Shown: in pieces, positions 48,583 through 59,200 of the stretch
Layout: every line of letters starts with the position of its first letter
Numbering within the stretch: the first letter of the stretch is position 1
NCBI RefSeq assembly: GCF_026163685.1
Contig: NZ_JAOXSR010000004.1
Location: forward strand, 243,659 to 307,658
DNA length: 64,000 nucleotides
Source of the DNA: Oerskovia flava
Lineage (GTDB): Bacteria; Actinomycetota; Actinomycetes; Actinomycetales; Cellulomonadaceae
Direction: 5' to 3'
Translations under genes and position numbers: made by a program
The notes under the pieces: model-generated
Databases searched by the model: none
What the model saw: the letters and a program-made list of their open reading frames with translations, nothing else
Told to the model about the DNA's origin: nothing

Positions 48583-49676
48583 GCACCGCGGTCACCACCG
48601 CCCCGCCTGCGGCCGGCGCACCGCCGTCGTCGGTACGCCGCCGACGCAGGCTCGGCTCGACCGGGATCGTGTATCTCGCGCTCGTGGGCATCCTGCTGAT
48701 CTCGGTCGTGCTCGTCGGCCTCCGGGGCGGCAACTTCTTCAGCCAGTCGACCGTCGCGTACATGCTCACCCAGACGAGCCTGCTGGGCTTCGTCGCGATC
48801 GGGCAGACCTTCGTCATCCTGTGCCGGTCGCTCGACCTGTCGGTCGGCTACGTCGTCGCGCTGTGCTCGATCGTCGGCGCCACCACGATGGCGGGCGACC
48901 CGAACCGGGTCTGGCTCGGTGTCGTCGCGGCGCTCGCGGTGGCCGCCGGTGTAGGGCTGGTCAACGGACTGGTGATCTCCCGGCTACGGGTCAATCCCTT
49001 CATCGCGACGCTGGGTGTCGGTCTCATCATCAAGGGCTATCTCGACACGCAGTTCAAGGGACCCGCCGGGAGCGTGCCGGCTTCGTTCCAGGGCTTTGGC
49101 TACACCCGGATCGGTCCGGTCCCGGTCTCCACGATCGTCATGGTCGCCGTCGCCGTCCTCGGTGTCGTCCTGCTCACCCGCACACGCTCCGGCTATCACA
49201 TGTTCGCGGTCGGTGGGAACGTCGACGTCGCGCGGCTGTCGGGCATCCGCACGGGTCGGTCGATCGTCCTCGCACACGTCTTGTGCTCGCTGTGCGCCGG
49301 AGTCGCCGGACTGCTCATCGCCGCCCGGTTCAGCACCGGCAACGCGCTCGTGTACTCCTACGGGCTCGACCTCGACTCGATCGCGGCCGTCGTCCTCGGA
49401 GGCACGCTGCTCCTGGGCGGCCGGGGGTCGGTCGCCGGCACCGTGGGCGGAGTGGCCATCCTCGCGGTCCTCGACACGACCTTCAACGTCCTCGACATCA
49501 ACCCGTTCTTCAAGGACGTGCTGCGCGGGGCGATCATCATCGCCGCCGTCGCGCTGTACGCCCGCCGTCAGATCGACCCGGCGAGCAGCCGGGCGAGATT
49601 CCTGCCGGGGCGCAGAGCCGCGCCCTCGGCGCCCACCGGGACCAGCGGCCCGGCGACCGGAGGTGCATCCGCATGA
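48579..49676 (+). CDS. Sugar ABC transporter permease 1, RbsC-type (operon 2)
   Basis: A 365-aa CUT2 permease. Helices include IVYLALVGILLISVVLVGL, GQTFVILCRSLDLSVGYVVAL (SLDLSVG in place of the common GIDLSVG), IVLAHVLCSLCAGVAGLLIAA and SIAAVVLGGTLLLGGRGSVAGT. A Cys in the signature helix is unusual. The ATG overlaps the ATPase stop and its TGA overlaps the second permease. A heterodimer with permease 2 is expected. The C-terminus is Gly/Ala/Pro-rich and cytoplasmic. Confidence 0.92.
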   Translation: MSTAVTTAPPAAGAPPSSVRRRRRLGSTGIVYLALVGILLISVVLVGLRGGNFFSQSTVAYMLTQTSLLGFVAIGQTFVILCRSLDLSVGYVVALCSIVGATTMAGDPNRVWLGVVAALAVAAGVGLVNGLVISRLRVNPFIATLGVGLIIKGYLDTQFKGPAGSVPASFQGFGYTRIGPVPVSTIVMVAVAVLGVVLLTRTRSGYHMFAVGGNVDVARLSGIRTGRSIVLAHVLCSLCAGVAGLLIAARFSTGNALVYSYGLDLDSIAAVVLGGTLLLGGRGSVAGTVGGVAILAVLDTTFNVLDINPFFKDVLRGAIIIAAVALYARRQIDPASSRARFLPGRRAAPSAPTGTSGPATGGASA

Positions 49677-50752
49677 GCACGAGCGCAGCGACGGCGCGGG
49701 CTGAGCGCCCCCGCCTCCTCGAGCGGATCACCGCCAGCAGCAGCTGGACGGTCTACGCTCTGCTGATCGTCGTCTTCGTCGGCATCCTCGTGATGAACCC
49801 GTCGTTCGGCGAGCCCATGTCGCTCATGGCGTTCGTGAAGAAGGCGGCGCCGCTGATCATTCTGGCGATCGGGCAGTACTTCGTCATCGTCTCGGGCGAG
49901 TTCGACCTGTCGGTGGGCTCCCTCGTCGGCGCCCAGGTCGTCATCGCCGCCCGGCTGATGGACGGCGAGGACTCCATGACCTGGCCGGTCATGGGCATCA
50001 TGCTCCTCTTCGGTCTGGCCGTGGGCCTGGTCAACGGGCTCGTCACGACGCTGCTCAAGGTGCCGTCGTTCATCACCACGCTCGGCATGATGCTCGTCCT
50101 GTACGGTGCGATTCGGCTCTGGACCGGCGGGGCGCCGACCGGCGCGCTCACCGAGGGCTTCCGCCAGTGGGGGCGTGGCGGGCTGTTCGGGTCGCCGGGC
50201 GAGTTCCAGGTGCCCTACGCGCTGCTGATCGTCGTCGTGCTCGGTGTCCTCGCGGCGCTGCTCATGCGCCGTCCGTACGGACGCACGCTCATGGCGACGG
50301 GCAACAACGACGTGGCCGCGGCGTTCTCCGGAGCTCCCGTCTGGTGGGTCCGGACCCGTGCCTTCCTCCTCTCGGGCTTGATGGCGACCGTCGCCGCCGT
50401 CCTTATCGGTGGGTACGCCGGTGTGACCGCCCAGGTCGGGCAGGGTCTGGAGTTCGTGGCGATCACCGCGGTCGTCCTCGGCGGAGTGGTCCTCGGTGGT
50501 GGCCGCGGGTCGGTCGTCGCCGCGATGGCCGGTGCGCTCACCCTCGAGGCGCTGTTCACGCTGTTCAACCAGCTGAGCCTGCCGTCCACGATCCGTCCCG
50601 CCGTCCAGGGCGTCATCATCATCGCGGCCGTCGCCTATGCCGCGGTCCCGCGCCGCCCGCGCCGGCGGGCAACGGCTGAGCCGCCGAGCTCCGCCGAGCC
50701 CTCGAGCCCTGTCGACCCGCCGTCGAGACCGAAGGAGCCCGCAGCGACCTGA
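49673..50752 (+). CDS. Sugar ABC transporter permease 2, RbsC-type (operon 2)
   Basis: A 359-aa CUT2 permease with YALLIVVFVGILVM, IGQYFVIVSGEFDLSVGSLVGA, VPSFITTLGMMLVLYGAIRLW and TAVVLGGVVLGGGRGSVVA. The signature helix reads SGEFDLSVGS. The polar C-terminal tail (about 35 residues, SSAEPSSPVDPPSRPKEPAAT-like) is proline/serine-rich. It starts 4 nt before the end of permease 1. A 133-bp gap without clear hairpin separates it from the binding lipoprotein gene. Confidence 0.92.
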   Translation: MSTSAATARAERPRLLERITASSSWTVYALLIVVFVGILVMNPSFGEPMSLMAFVKKAAPLIILAIGQYFVIVSGEFDLSVGSLVGAQVVIAARLMDGEDSMTWPVMGIMLLFGLAVGLVNGLVTTLLKVPSFITTLGMMLVLYGAIRLWTGGAPTGALTEGFRQWGRGGLFGSPGEFQVPYALLIVVVLGVLAALLMRRPYGRTLMATGNNDVAAAFSGAPVWWVRTRAFLLSGLMATVAAVLIGGYAGVTAQVGQGLEFVAITAVVLGGVVLGGGRGSVVAAMAGALTLEALFTLFNQLSLPSTIRPAVQGVIIIAAVAYAAVPRRPRRRATAEPPSSAEPSSPVDPPSRPKEPAAT

Positions 50753-50885
50753 CCGTCCCGACCGCCGACCATCCCGACCACCCACGCCTCACCGCACGAC
50801 CTGTCCATCACCCCACTACGCAGGATCGCTCGCCGCACAGATGCGGGGAGCGGGACGACGACGTCTCAACCACAGGAGAAGGAAC

Positions 50886-52124
50886 ATGCGACGCTCTCGA
50901 GCTCTACTGGCGGGTGCCGCCACCGCGGCCCTGATGTTCACCGCAGCGTGCACCACGGACACGCCCACCGAGACCGCCCCCGAGGGGACGGAGACCACCG
51001 CCGAGGAGACGGCGGAGGCCGAGGGCTCGGACGACTCCGGCGCCAACAGCGACTGGTTCGTCCAGGCCGACTTCGACCGCGAGCTGGCTCAGCGCGACAT
51101 CGCCCCCGAGGGGCCGGCCGACCAGCCGTGGCTCCAGGCGATCGAGCCCGAGTTCGTCGACACGAGCGAGTTCGCCAGCGAGGGCGGCGACAAGGTGCTC
51201 TGCTTCTCGAACGCCTCGGTCTCCAACCCGTGGCGCGTGACCGGCTGGATCACGATGCAGCAGCAGGTCGAGGTCCTCGAGGCCGAGGGTGTCATCGGGG
51301 AGTTCCGCGTCTCCGACGCCGCCGACGACGACAACAAGCAGATCTCCGACATCCAGGCGTTCGTCGAGGCGGGTGACTGCGACGCGATCATCGTCTCGCC
51401 GTCCACCACCGCGACGCTCACCCCGGCCGTCGAGGCGGCGTGCGAGAGCGGCAAGCCCGTCATCGTCTTCGACCGTGGTGTCAACACCGACTGCATGGTG
51501 ACCTTCATCCACCCGATCGGCGGCTACGCCTACGGTGCGGACGGCGCCGAGTTCCTCACGGAGAACCTCGACGAGGGATCCACGGTCCTCGCGCTGCGTA
51601 TCCTGCCCGGCGTGGACGTGCTCGAGAACCGCTGGGCCGCAGCCGACAAGATCTTCTCGGAGTCCGGCCTCGAGGTCGTGGGCCAGGAGTTCACCGGTGG
51701 CGATGCCGCCCAGATCAAGGACATCGTGACGCAGTACCTGCAGCGCGGACCGGTCGACGGCATCTGGATGGATGCCGGTGACGGTTCCGTCGCCGCCGTC
51801 GAGGCGTTCGAGGACGCAGGCCAGCCGTACCCGGTCTTCATGGGTGAGGACGAGATGAGCTTCCTGCGCAAGTGGCAGGACACCGAGATGACCGCGATCG
51901 GTGCGGTCTACTCGAACTTCCAGTGGCGCACCCCGATCCTCGCGGCGCAGATGATCTGGAACGGCGAGGAGGTCCCGAGCGAGTGGGTCCTGCCGCAGGA
52001 CCCGATCGAGGCCGACGAGCTCGACGCGTACCTCGAGGAGAACGCGGACATGCCGAGCCTGCACTACGCCAAGTTCGGTGGCGAGGACCTGCCGGGCTAC
52101 CCGGAGGCCTGGACCGACCGCTGA
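50886..52124 (+). CDS. Sugar-binding lipoprotein, periplasmic-binding type I (operon 2)
   Basis: A 412-aa extracellular binding protein. Lipobox FTAAC (Cys22), then an acidic Thr/Glu-rich tether (about 30 residues) and an extra about 55-residue segment (WFVQADFDRELAQRDIAPEG onward) before the ligand-binding fold begins at VLCFSNASVSNPW. Family motifs are DIQAFVEAGDCDAIIVSPS, GKPVIVFDRGVNTDC and GIWMDAGDGSVAAVEAFEDAG. Four cysteines in the fold (VLC, GDC, AAC, TDC) could make two disulfides. Strong AGGAGAAGGAAC ribosome site. Followed 9 nt after the stop by a 42-nt perfect palindrome. The N-terminal insertion distinguishes it from the operon 1 lipoprotein, suggesting another ligand. Confidence 0.92.
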   Translation: MRRSRALLAGAATAALMFTAACTTDTPTETAPEGTETTAEETAEAEGSDDSGANSDWFVQADFDRELAQRDIAPEGPADQPWLQAIEPEFVDTSEFASEGGDKVLCFSNASVSNPWRVTGWITMQQQVEVLEAEGVIGEFRVSDAADDDNKQISDIQAFVEAGDCDAIIVSPSTTATLTPAVEAACESGKPVIVFDRGVNTDCMVTFIHPIGGYAYGADGAEFLTENLDEGSTVLALRILPGVDVLENRWAAADKIFSESGLEVVGQEFTGGDAAQIKDIVTQYLQRGPVDGIWMDAGDGSVAAVEAFEDAGQPYPVFMGEDEMSFLRKWQDTEMTAIGAVYSNFQWRTPILAAQMIWNGEEVPSEWVLPQDPIEADELDAYLEENADMPSLHYAKFGGEDLPGYPEAWTDR

Positions 52125-52133
52125 TCCGACCCC

Positions 52134-52175
52134 GCCCGACGTCGGCACGCACCCGGGTGCGTGCCGACGTCGGGC
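52134..52175 (+). terminator. 42-nt perfect palindrome after lipoprotein gene 2
   Basis: 21 consecutive base pairs with no loop: the arms meet at CCCGGG (52152-52157) and read outwards through GCACGCACCC/GGGTGCGTGC to GCCCGAC/GTCGGGC. As RNA it is an extremely stable hairpin. Like the one after lipoprotein gene 1, it should stabilise the upstream message or partly terminate. Being perfectly symmetric DNA, it could also be a protein-binding site. Confidence 0.85.
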
Positions 52176-52227
52176 AGCCCGAGCAGCACCCCGAGAAGCA
52201 CTGCAGCACACGACGAAAGAGAGCACC

Positions 52228-53103
52228 GTGGCTCGTACCCGTCCGCACGCCCGCCCGATCGGCGTCAACACCTGGGTCTGGACGTCACCGCTGACGGACC
52301 GCTCCCTCGAGGAGATCGCGGCGCGCGTCGCCGGCTGGGGTTTCGACGTCCTGGAGCTCCCGGTGGAGTCCGTCGACGACTGGGACCCGCGGCACGCCGC
52401 CGCCGTCCTGGCCGACCACGGGCTGGGGGCGAGCGTGTCTCTCGTCATGGGTCCCGGCCGTGAGCTCGTCGCGACCGACCCGTCCACCGTGTCCGCCACG
52501 CAGGACTATCTGCGGCGCGTGGTCGATGCCGCCCACGCCATCGGGGCGCGCGTGATCGGAGGGCCGGCCTACGCCTCGGTCGGCCGCACCTGGCGGCTGG
52601 ACCCCGTCGAGCGGGAGGCCGCGTACGACGAGCTGGCGGACCACCTGGGACCGGTGGTCGAGCACGCCCGGGGCGCGGGCATCACCGTCGGGATCGAGCC
52701 CCTCAACCGCTACGAGACGAGCCTGGTCAACACGGTCGACCAAGCGCTCGAGGTCGTCCGCCGCCTTCCCGAGGACGGGGTCGGGCTGATGCTCGACGTC
52801 TACCACATGAACATCGAGGAGACGGACCTGCAGGCCGCGATCGCGCGCGCGGGCGACCGCATCGCGCACGTCCAGGTCTGCGGCAACGACCGTGGAGCCC
52901 CTGGCACCGACCATCTCGACTGGCCCGCGCTGCTCGGCGCCCTCGACGACGCCGGGTACGACGGCCCGCTCGTCATCGAGTCCTTCACCGCCGACAACGC
53001 CACGATCGCCACGGCCGCCTCCATCTGGCGCCCGCTGGCCCGCACGCAGGACGCCATCGCCACCGACGGCCTGGCCTTCTTGAGAGGACTGATGCCCAGC
53101 TGA
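52228..53103 (+). CDS. Tagatose/psicose 3-epimerase-like TIM barrel (operon 2)
   Basis: A 291-aa sugar isomerase/epimerase. The metal site fits ketose 3-epimerases closely: Glu157 (GIEPLNRYE), Asp190 (LMLDVYHMN), His214 (IAHVQVCGN) and Glu251 (LVIESF), spaced like Glu152/Asp185/His211/Glu246 of Pseudomonas cichorii tagatose 3-epimerase. Start GTG at 52228 after AAAGAGAG. It may epimerise or beta-eliminate a 3-keto-sugar rather than a free ketose; sequence alone cannot decide. Lies between the lipoprotein and the giant secreted protein, in the same transcript. Confidence 0.92.
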   Translation: MARTRPHARPIGVNTWVWTSPLTDRSLEEIAARVAGWGFDVLELPVESVDDWDPRHAAAVLADHGLGASVSLVMGPGRELVATDPSTVSATQDYLRRVVDAAHAIGARVIGGPAYASVGRTWRLDPVEREAAYDELADHLGPVVEHARGAGITVGIEPLNRYETSLVNTVDQALEVVRRLPEDGVGLMLDVYHMNIEETDLQAAIARAGDRIAHVQVCGNDRGAPGTDHLDWPALLGALDDAGYDGPLVIESFTADNATIATAASIWRPLARTQDAIATDGLAFLRGLMPS

Positions 53104-53217
53104 CGTAGCAGCAGCGAATCCACCGCTGGCGCCGGCACGCCGCGGGGTGACGACCACTCGACCGCACGGCAAGAACCGCGCGGACCCGCACGTCGAAAAT
53201 GCCCTGGAGGCACCACG

Positions 53218-56200
53218 ATGACTGCACGACGTCCCCGTAGGGGGAGATTCGTCGCTGCGCTGACCATCGGAGCGCTCGCGTTCACGCTCGCGCCCATGAC
53301 GATGGCTTCCGCGCACGACGGCCCGCACGAGGCCGGTGAGGAACACAAGGTCCTCATCTTCACCAAGACGACCCAGTTCCGGCACACCGAGGCGATCACG
53401 CAGGGCACCCCGGTGCTCGAGTCGGCGTTCGCGGAGGTCGGCATCGCGTCCGACCACACCGAGGACTCGACGGTCTTCAACGACGAGGACCTCGCAGAGT
53501 ACGACGCCCTGGTCATGTTCCAGACCTCGGGCGACCCGTGGAACGCCGACGAGAAGGCTGCCCTCGAGCGCTACCAGCAGGCCGGGGGTGGCATCGTCGC
53601 CATCCACAACGCCACGGACATGCGCGGCAGCTACGACTGGTGGGACACCATGATCGGCGCGCTGATGCCCGGTCACGCCGCGACCGGCAACAGCCCGGGC
53701 CTGCCTGGCACGGTCCGGGTCGAGGACCGTACGCACCCGTCGACCGAGCACCTCGAGCAGCGGTGGGACCGCGCCGACGAGTGGTACAACTTCTCCGCGA
53801 ACGTCCGCGGCACCGCGCACGTGCTCGCGACCATGGACGAGACCACCTACGCCGCCGGCGGCAACGCCATGGGCTACGACCACCCGATCTCGTGGTGCAA
53901 GCCGTACGACGGCGGTCGTTCCTGGATGACCGGCATGGGCCACTTCGGCGCGCACTACACGCAGGAGCCGGAGTTCGTGCAGCACATCGTCGGCGGTGTG
54001 CAGTGGGCAGCCGGACTGGTGGAGGGTGACTGCGGCGGCACCGACTGGGGCCAGTTCGAGAAGGTCGCGCTCGACACCAACACGAGCGCGCCGTTCGCGA
54101 TGGACGTGGCACCGGACGGTCGCGTGTTCTACACCGAGCTGGTCCGCGGGCAGATCCGCGTCTACGACCCGCGCACGCAGAGCACGAGCACCGCGATCAC
54201 CATCCCGGTCTACTCGGGTGGTGAGGACGGACTGCTCGGGATCGCGCTCGACCGCGACTTCGAGGAGAACGGGTTCCTCTACCAGTACTACTCGCAGGCG
54301 AGCTCGAACGACTCCGACCCGGCGAACTTCTTCAGCCGGCTCTCGCGCTTCACGGTCACCTCGAACGGTCCTGGCGCCACGCTCATCGAGCCGGACTCCG
54401 AGGTCGTCCTCATGGAGATCCCCGCGCGACGGCTGCCGGACGAGCCGGGCCACACGGGCGGCGGTCTGATCATGGACCACGCGACGGGTGACCTGTACCT
54501 CGGCATCGGTGACGACGTGAACCCGCACTCCGAGCCCTCGGGCGGCTACGCGCCGATCTCCGAGCGGAACGGGACGTTCCACGACGCCCGCGAGACGTCC
54601 GCGAACACGAACGACCTGCGCGGCAAGATCCTGCGCATCCACCCCGAGCCCGACGGCACGTACTCCATCCCCGAGGGCAACCTGTTCGCCCCGGGCACGG
54701 ACAAGACGCTGCCGGAGATCTACGCGATGGGCTTCCGGAACCCGTTCCGGTTCACGATCGACGAGCGCACGGGCAACCTGGGCGTCGCCGACTACTCACC
54801 CGACAACGGTTCGGACAACCCGAACAACCGAGGCCCCGCAGGTATCTCGGAGTGGAACCTCGTCAAGGAGCCCGGGTTCTTCGGCTGGCCGCTGTGCATG
54901 GGCAACAACGAGCCGTTCCGTGATGTCGACTACCGCACGAGCCCGGTCACCGTGGGTGCGTTCTTCGACTGCGACAACCCCGTGAACGACTCCGTGCGCA
55001 ACACCGGCCTCACCGAGCTGCCCCCGGCCCAGCCGGCGGACATGTGGTACGGCTACCAGCGCTCGTCGGTGCCGGGTGTCATCCCGGCAGGCGGCGGCCT
55101 CGCCCCCATGGGCGGCCCGTTCTACCAGTTCGACCCGGAGCTCGAGTCCGACGTCAAGTTCCCCGAGTACTACGACGGCAAGCCCTTCTTCTACGAGTGG
55201 GCGCGCAACAAGATGTACTCGATCGACCTCGTGGACGGCGGCGCCGCACCTGGCGTCACCGACGTGGAGAAGGTCAACCCGTTCCTCCCGAGCGAGCAGT
55301 TCCTCGCCCCGATCGACTCGAAGTTCGGGCCCGACGGCGCGATGTACGTCCTCGACTGGGGCGGCGGCTTCGGCCGGGACAACCCGAACTCCGGTCTGCA
55401 CCGGATCGACTACGTCTCGGGCTCGCGCTCACCCGTCGCCGAGGTGTCGGCGACCCCCGACTCCGGCACGGCGCCGCTCGAGGTGAGCTTCGACGGCTCG
55501 GAGAGCACCGACCCCGAGGGGGAGGACCTCGAGTACGCGTGGGACTTCGACGGTGACGGCACCACGGACTCGACCGAGGTCTCACCGACGTACACCTACA
55601 CGAGCAACGGCGTCTACGACGCCCGGCTCACCGTGACGGACCCCGCCGGCAAGGTCGGGACCGCCACCGTGCCGATCACGGTCGGCAACACCCGCCCCGA
55701 GGTGGACTTCAACCTGCCGCCGAACGGGTCGTTCTTCGACTTCGGCGACGAGATCACCTGGGACCTCGAGGTGACCGACGCCGAGGACGCGCCCGACGGC
55801 GAAGGCATCGACGATGCCGACGTCATCATCCAGCCCGCACTCGGGCACGACGAGCACGCGCACCCGTCCGAGCCGTTGACCGGACGCACGGGCTCGGTCG
55901 CGACCAGCCTGGGCGGCGGGCACGGCGAGGGCATGAACGTGTTCTACGTCCTCGACGGCCGGTACACCGACTCGGGTGGTGAGGACGGCACGCCCGCCCT
56001 CACCGGGTCGGACACGTCGCTCGTGTTCGGCAAGAAGCGCGAGGCCGAGTTCCACAGCGCGACCGAGGGCACGACGACGTCGCCGAGCCGGGACGTCGAG
56101 GGCGGCGGTTCCGTGATCGCGGGCGCCGACGGCGCCTGGGCCTCGTACGAGCCGTTCAACCTCTACCAGATCGACGCGCTCACCGTGCGTGTCGCCGCTG

Positions 56201-59200
56201 CTGCTGCCGGCACCGTCGAGCTGCGGCGCGACGCGCCGGACGGCGAGCTCCTCGGTACCGCCGAGGTACCGGCGACGGGGCTCGGCAACTTCACGGACGT
56301 GCGCGTCGACGTCACCGACCCGGGGGAGACCTTCACCCTGTACGTCGTGCTCCCCGGAGCCGGCGAACGGCGGGTCAACTTCATCGAGGCGAACGGCAAG
56401 GGCAACTCGCCGACGTCGCGCCCCGAGGTCGCCATCACCGCACCCGCGGCGGGCGACGAGCTCGAGCAGGGCACCATCGAGGTCGTGGCCGAGGCCACCG
56501 ACGCCGAGAACACGGTGACCGAGGTCGAGTTCTTCGTCGACGGTACGTCCCTCGGCGTCGACGACGAGGCGCCCTTCACCGCCGAGTGGGAGGTCGACGC
56601 GGACGGCTATTACGCGCTGACCGCGGTCGCGACCAACGACCAGGGCCTCACGACCACGTCCCGCGTGGTCCAGGCGCAGGTCGGAGACCTCTTCGGCGGG
56701 ATGAAGACCTTCACCAACGCGAACGGCTCGTTCGAGCAGCTCGCGGAGGGCAGGTTCGTCATCACCTCCGGCGGCACGAACATGTGGCAGGGCGTCAACC
56801 AGTACTCGACGATCTACCGCGAGCAGGGAGCCGACGAGAACTGGTCGGCGACCGTGAAGATCAACAGCCAGGGCAACTCGCACGGGTCCGCCAAGGCCGG
56901 GATCATCGTCCGCAACGACGTCACGCAGACGGGGAACTCCCCGGGATACGCCGCGCTGGGCATCCGCCCGAGCGGTGGTTTCGAGTGGCTGCGGGCCGGC
57001 GCGAACGGACAGCTCTCGGCGTCCACGGCTGCCAGCACGACGAGCTACCCCGCCTGGGTCCGGATCGAGCGGGACGGTGACCTCTACACGGCCTCCTGGA
57101 GCAAGGACGGGACGAACTTCACGCAGATCGGCGAGCCGCAGGCCCTGCCGGGTGCGGCGTCCGTCCAGGACGTGGGTCTCTTCGTCACCGCCCACCACGC
57201 CACGGCCACGAGCGCCGTGGAGTTCCAGGACTTCGTGTTCGACGACGACCCGGCCGGCCCGGGCGAGCCCGGCGGGGGCGAACCCCCGCAGTGCCTCGCG
57301 CCGCGGTCCGACGAGTTCGACGGCGACGAGGTCGACTCTCGCTGGACGGTCGTCCGCGAGGGCGACGGCCAGCCGATCACGGTCGAGGACGGCAACGCCG
57401 TGCTCCCCGTGGTCCAGGGCGACATCAACGAGGGCGAACCTGGTCCGATCAGCTACCTGGGGCAGCCCGTCCCGGACGGCGAGTGGACCATCGAGACCCT
57501 GATCGACGTCCCGCTCACCCGGCACTGGCAGCACGCCGGGCTCCTCGTGCACGCGACCGACGACGAGTACACGAAGCTCGCGTTCACGAAGAACCAGAAC
57601 GGGAACAGGTTCCTCGAGTTCCAGACCGAGACCGCAGGGACGCGGACCTGGCACGGCCAGACCAACGTCGCCACCGACTTCCCGTCGGCGATCCACCTGC
57701 GGCTCGTCTCCGACGGGTCGGCCATCACCGCGGCCTACTCGCCGGACGGCGAGGCGTGGACGGCGCTCGCGGGCTCGGCTCCGGTCAAGGCCGACGCGAC
57801 CTTCGGTGTCATGGCGGCGGGCGACACGGCCGCTCCGGACACCGTGGCGCTCGTCGACCACGTCCGGATCACGCCGGACGTCGAGGACGGGGACGACGAC
57901 GGGACGCGGGAGCCCAGCGACGAGTTCGAGGGCAACGCCCTCGACGGCTGCCGCTGGAACGCCGTGGTGCGCTGGGACGGGTCGAAGGTCGAGGTCGCCG
58001 ACGGCGAGCTGCGGATCACGACCCAGCCGGGCGACATCAACAACGACAACCCGATCAGCCCGCGGAACTTCATCCTCCAGGATGCTCCCGAGGGCGACTG
58101 GGTTGCCGAGACGCGGTTCAAGGCACCGCTGGTGCACCGCTGGCAGTACGCCGGCCTGCTCGCCTATGCGGACGACGACGACTACGTGAAGCTGGACGTC
58201 GTCGCCAAGAACGATCCGGGAGCGGCGCTGAACCTGGGCGCCGAGCTCGTCTCGGAGCAGAACGGCGGGTTCGGCAACGGGGGCAACCGCGCTCTCGAGA
58301 TCGCCGACTCGACCGAGTCCGGGTACTGGTACCTGCGGATGGCGAAGGTCGGCGACACCTACGAGGGCTGGGTCAGCGACGGCGGGGTGAACTGGCAGTC
58401 ACTGGGCCAGCCGGTCACGCACGACGCCGACCTCACCTCTGTCGGCCTCATCGCCGTGGGACCGGAGCAGGAGACGCCGGTCACGGTGGCGTTCGACTGG
58501 TTCCGTCTCACGACCGACGAGGGCGACACGCAGGCACCCGAGGTGTCGGTGAGCCAGTCGCCGGAGGCCGGGGAGTCCGGGTGGAGCACCGAGGAGGTCG
58601 AGGTCACCGCGACCGCGACCGACGACGTGACCGAGAGCCCGACCATCGAGGTCAGCACGGACGGCGGCGAGTGGCAGCCCTACGAGGGACCGGTGACGGT
58701 CTCCGAGGACGGCGAGCACACGCTGGCGTTCCGTGCGACGGACGAGGCGGGCAACGTGTCGACGGAGGTGACGCACGTGGTCCGGCTCGACACGGTGGCA
58801 CCGACGGCGTCGGCGGAGCTCGCGGGTCGCACGGTGACCCTGACGGGTGACGACACGGGCTCTGGGCTCGAACGGCTCGAGTACCGGATCGAGGGGGACA
58901 CCCCCGACGGCGAGTGGCTCACGTACGACGAGCCGTTCGACGTGGGTGCCGGAGCTGTCGAGGTCGCGTACCGCGCCGTCGACGTGGCGGGGAACGTCGG
59001 CGAGACGCTGACGCTCTCGGTGCCGGCGGCCGGTGGTGGCGTCTCGGTCGAGACGGAGGTCCGCAGCCAGTGCCTCGGCACGCGGGCGTACGTCTCGGTG
59101 CGCGTGATCAACACGGACGACGTCCCGGCGTCGATCACGCTGAGCACGCCCTACGGCGAGCGGACGTTCGCCGCGGTCGCACCGGGCAAGTCTGCGTACC

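Noticed and set aside
32862..50752. Recent tandem duplication of one ABC operon
   Set aside because: ATPases, permeases, lipoproteins and oxidoreductases are strongly diverged, and gene order and permease number differ; only the regulatory module is near identical.
36678..53103. Myo-inositol catabolic cluster (IolG/IolE/IolI-like)
   Set aside because: Oxidoreductases and TIM barrels fit superficially, but iolB, iolC, iolD and mmsA are all missing and the ThuA-GSDH giants are not part of that pathway.
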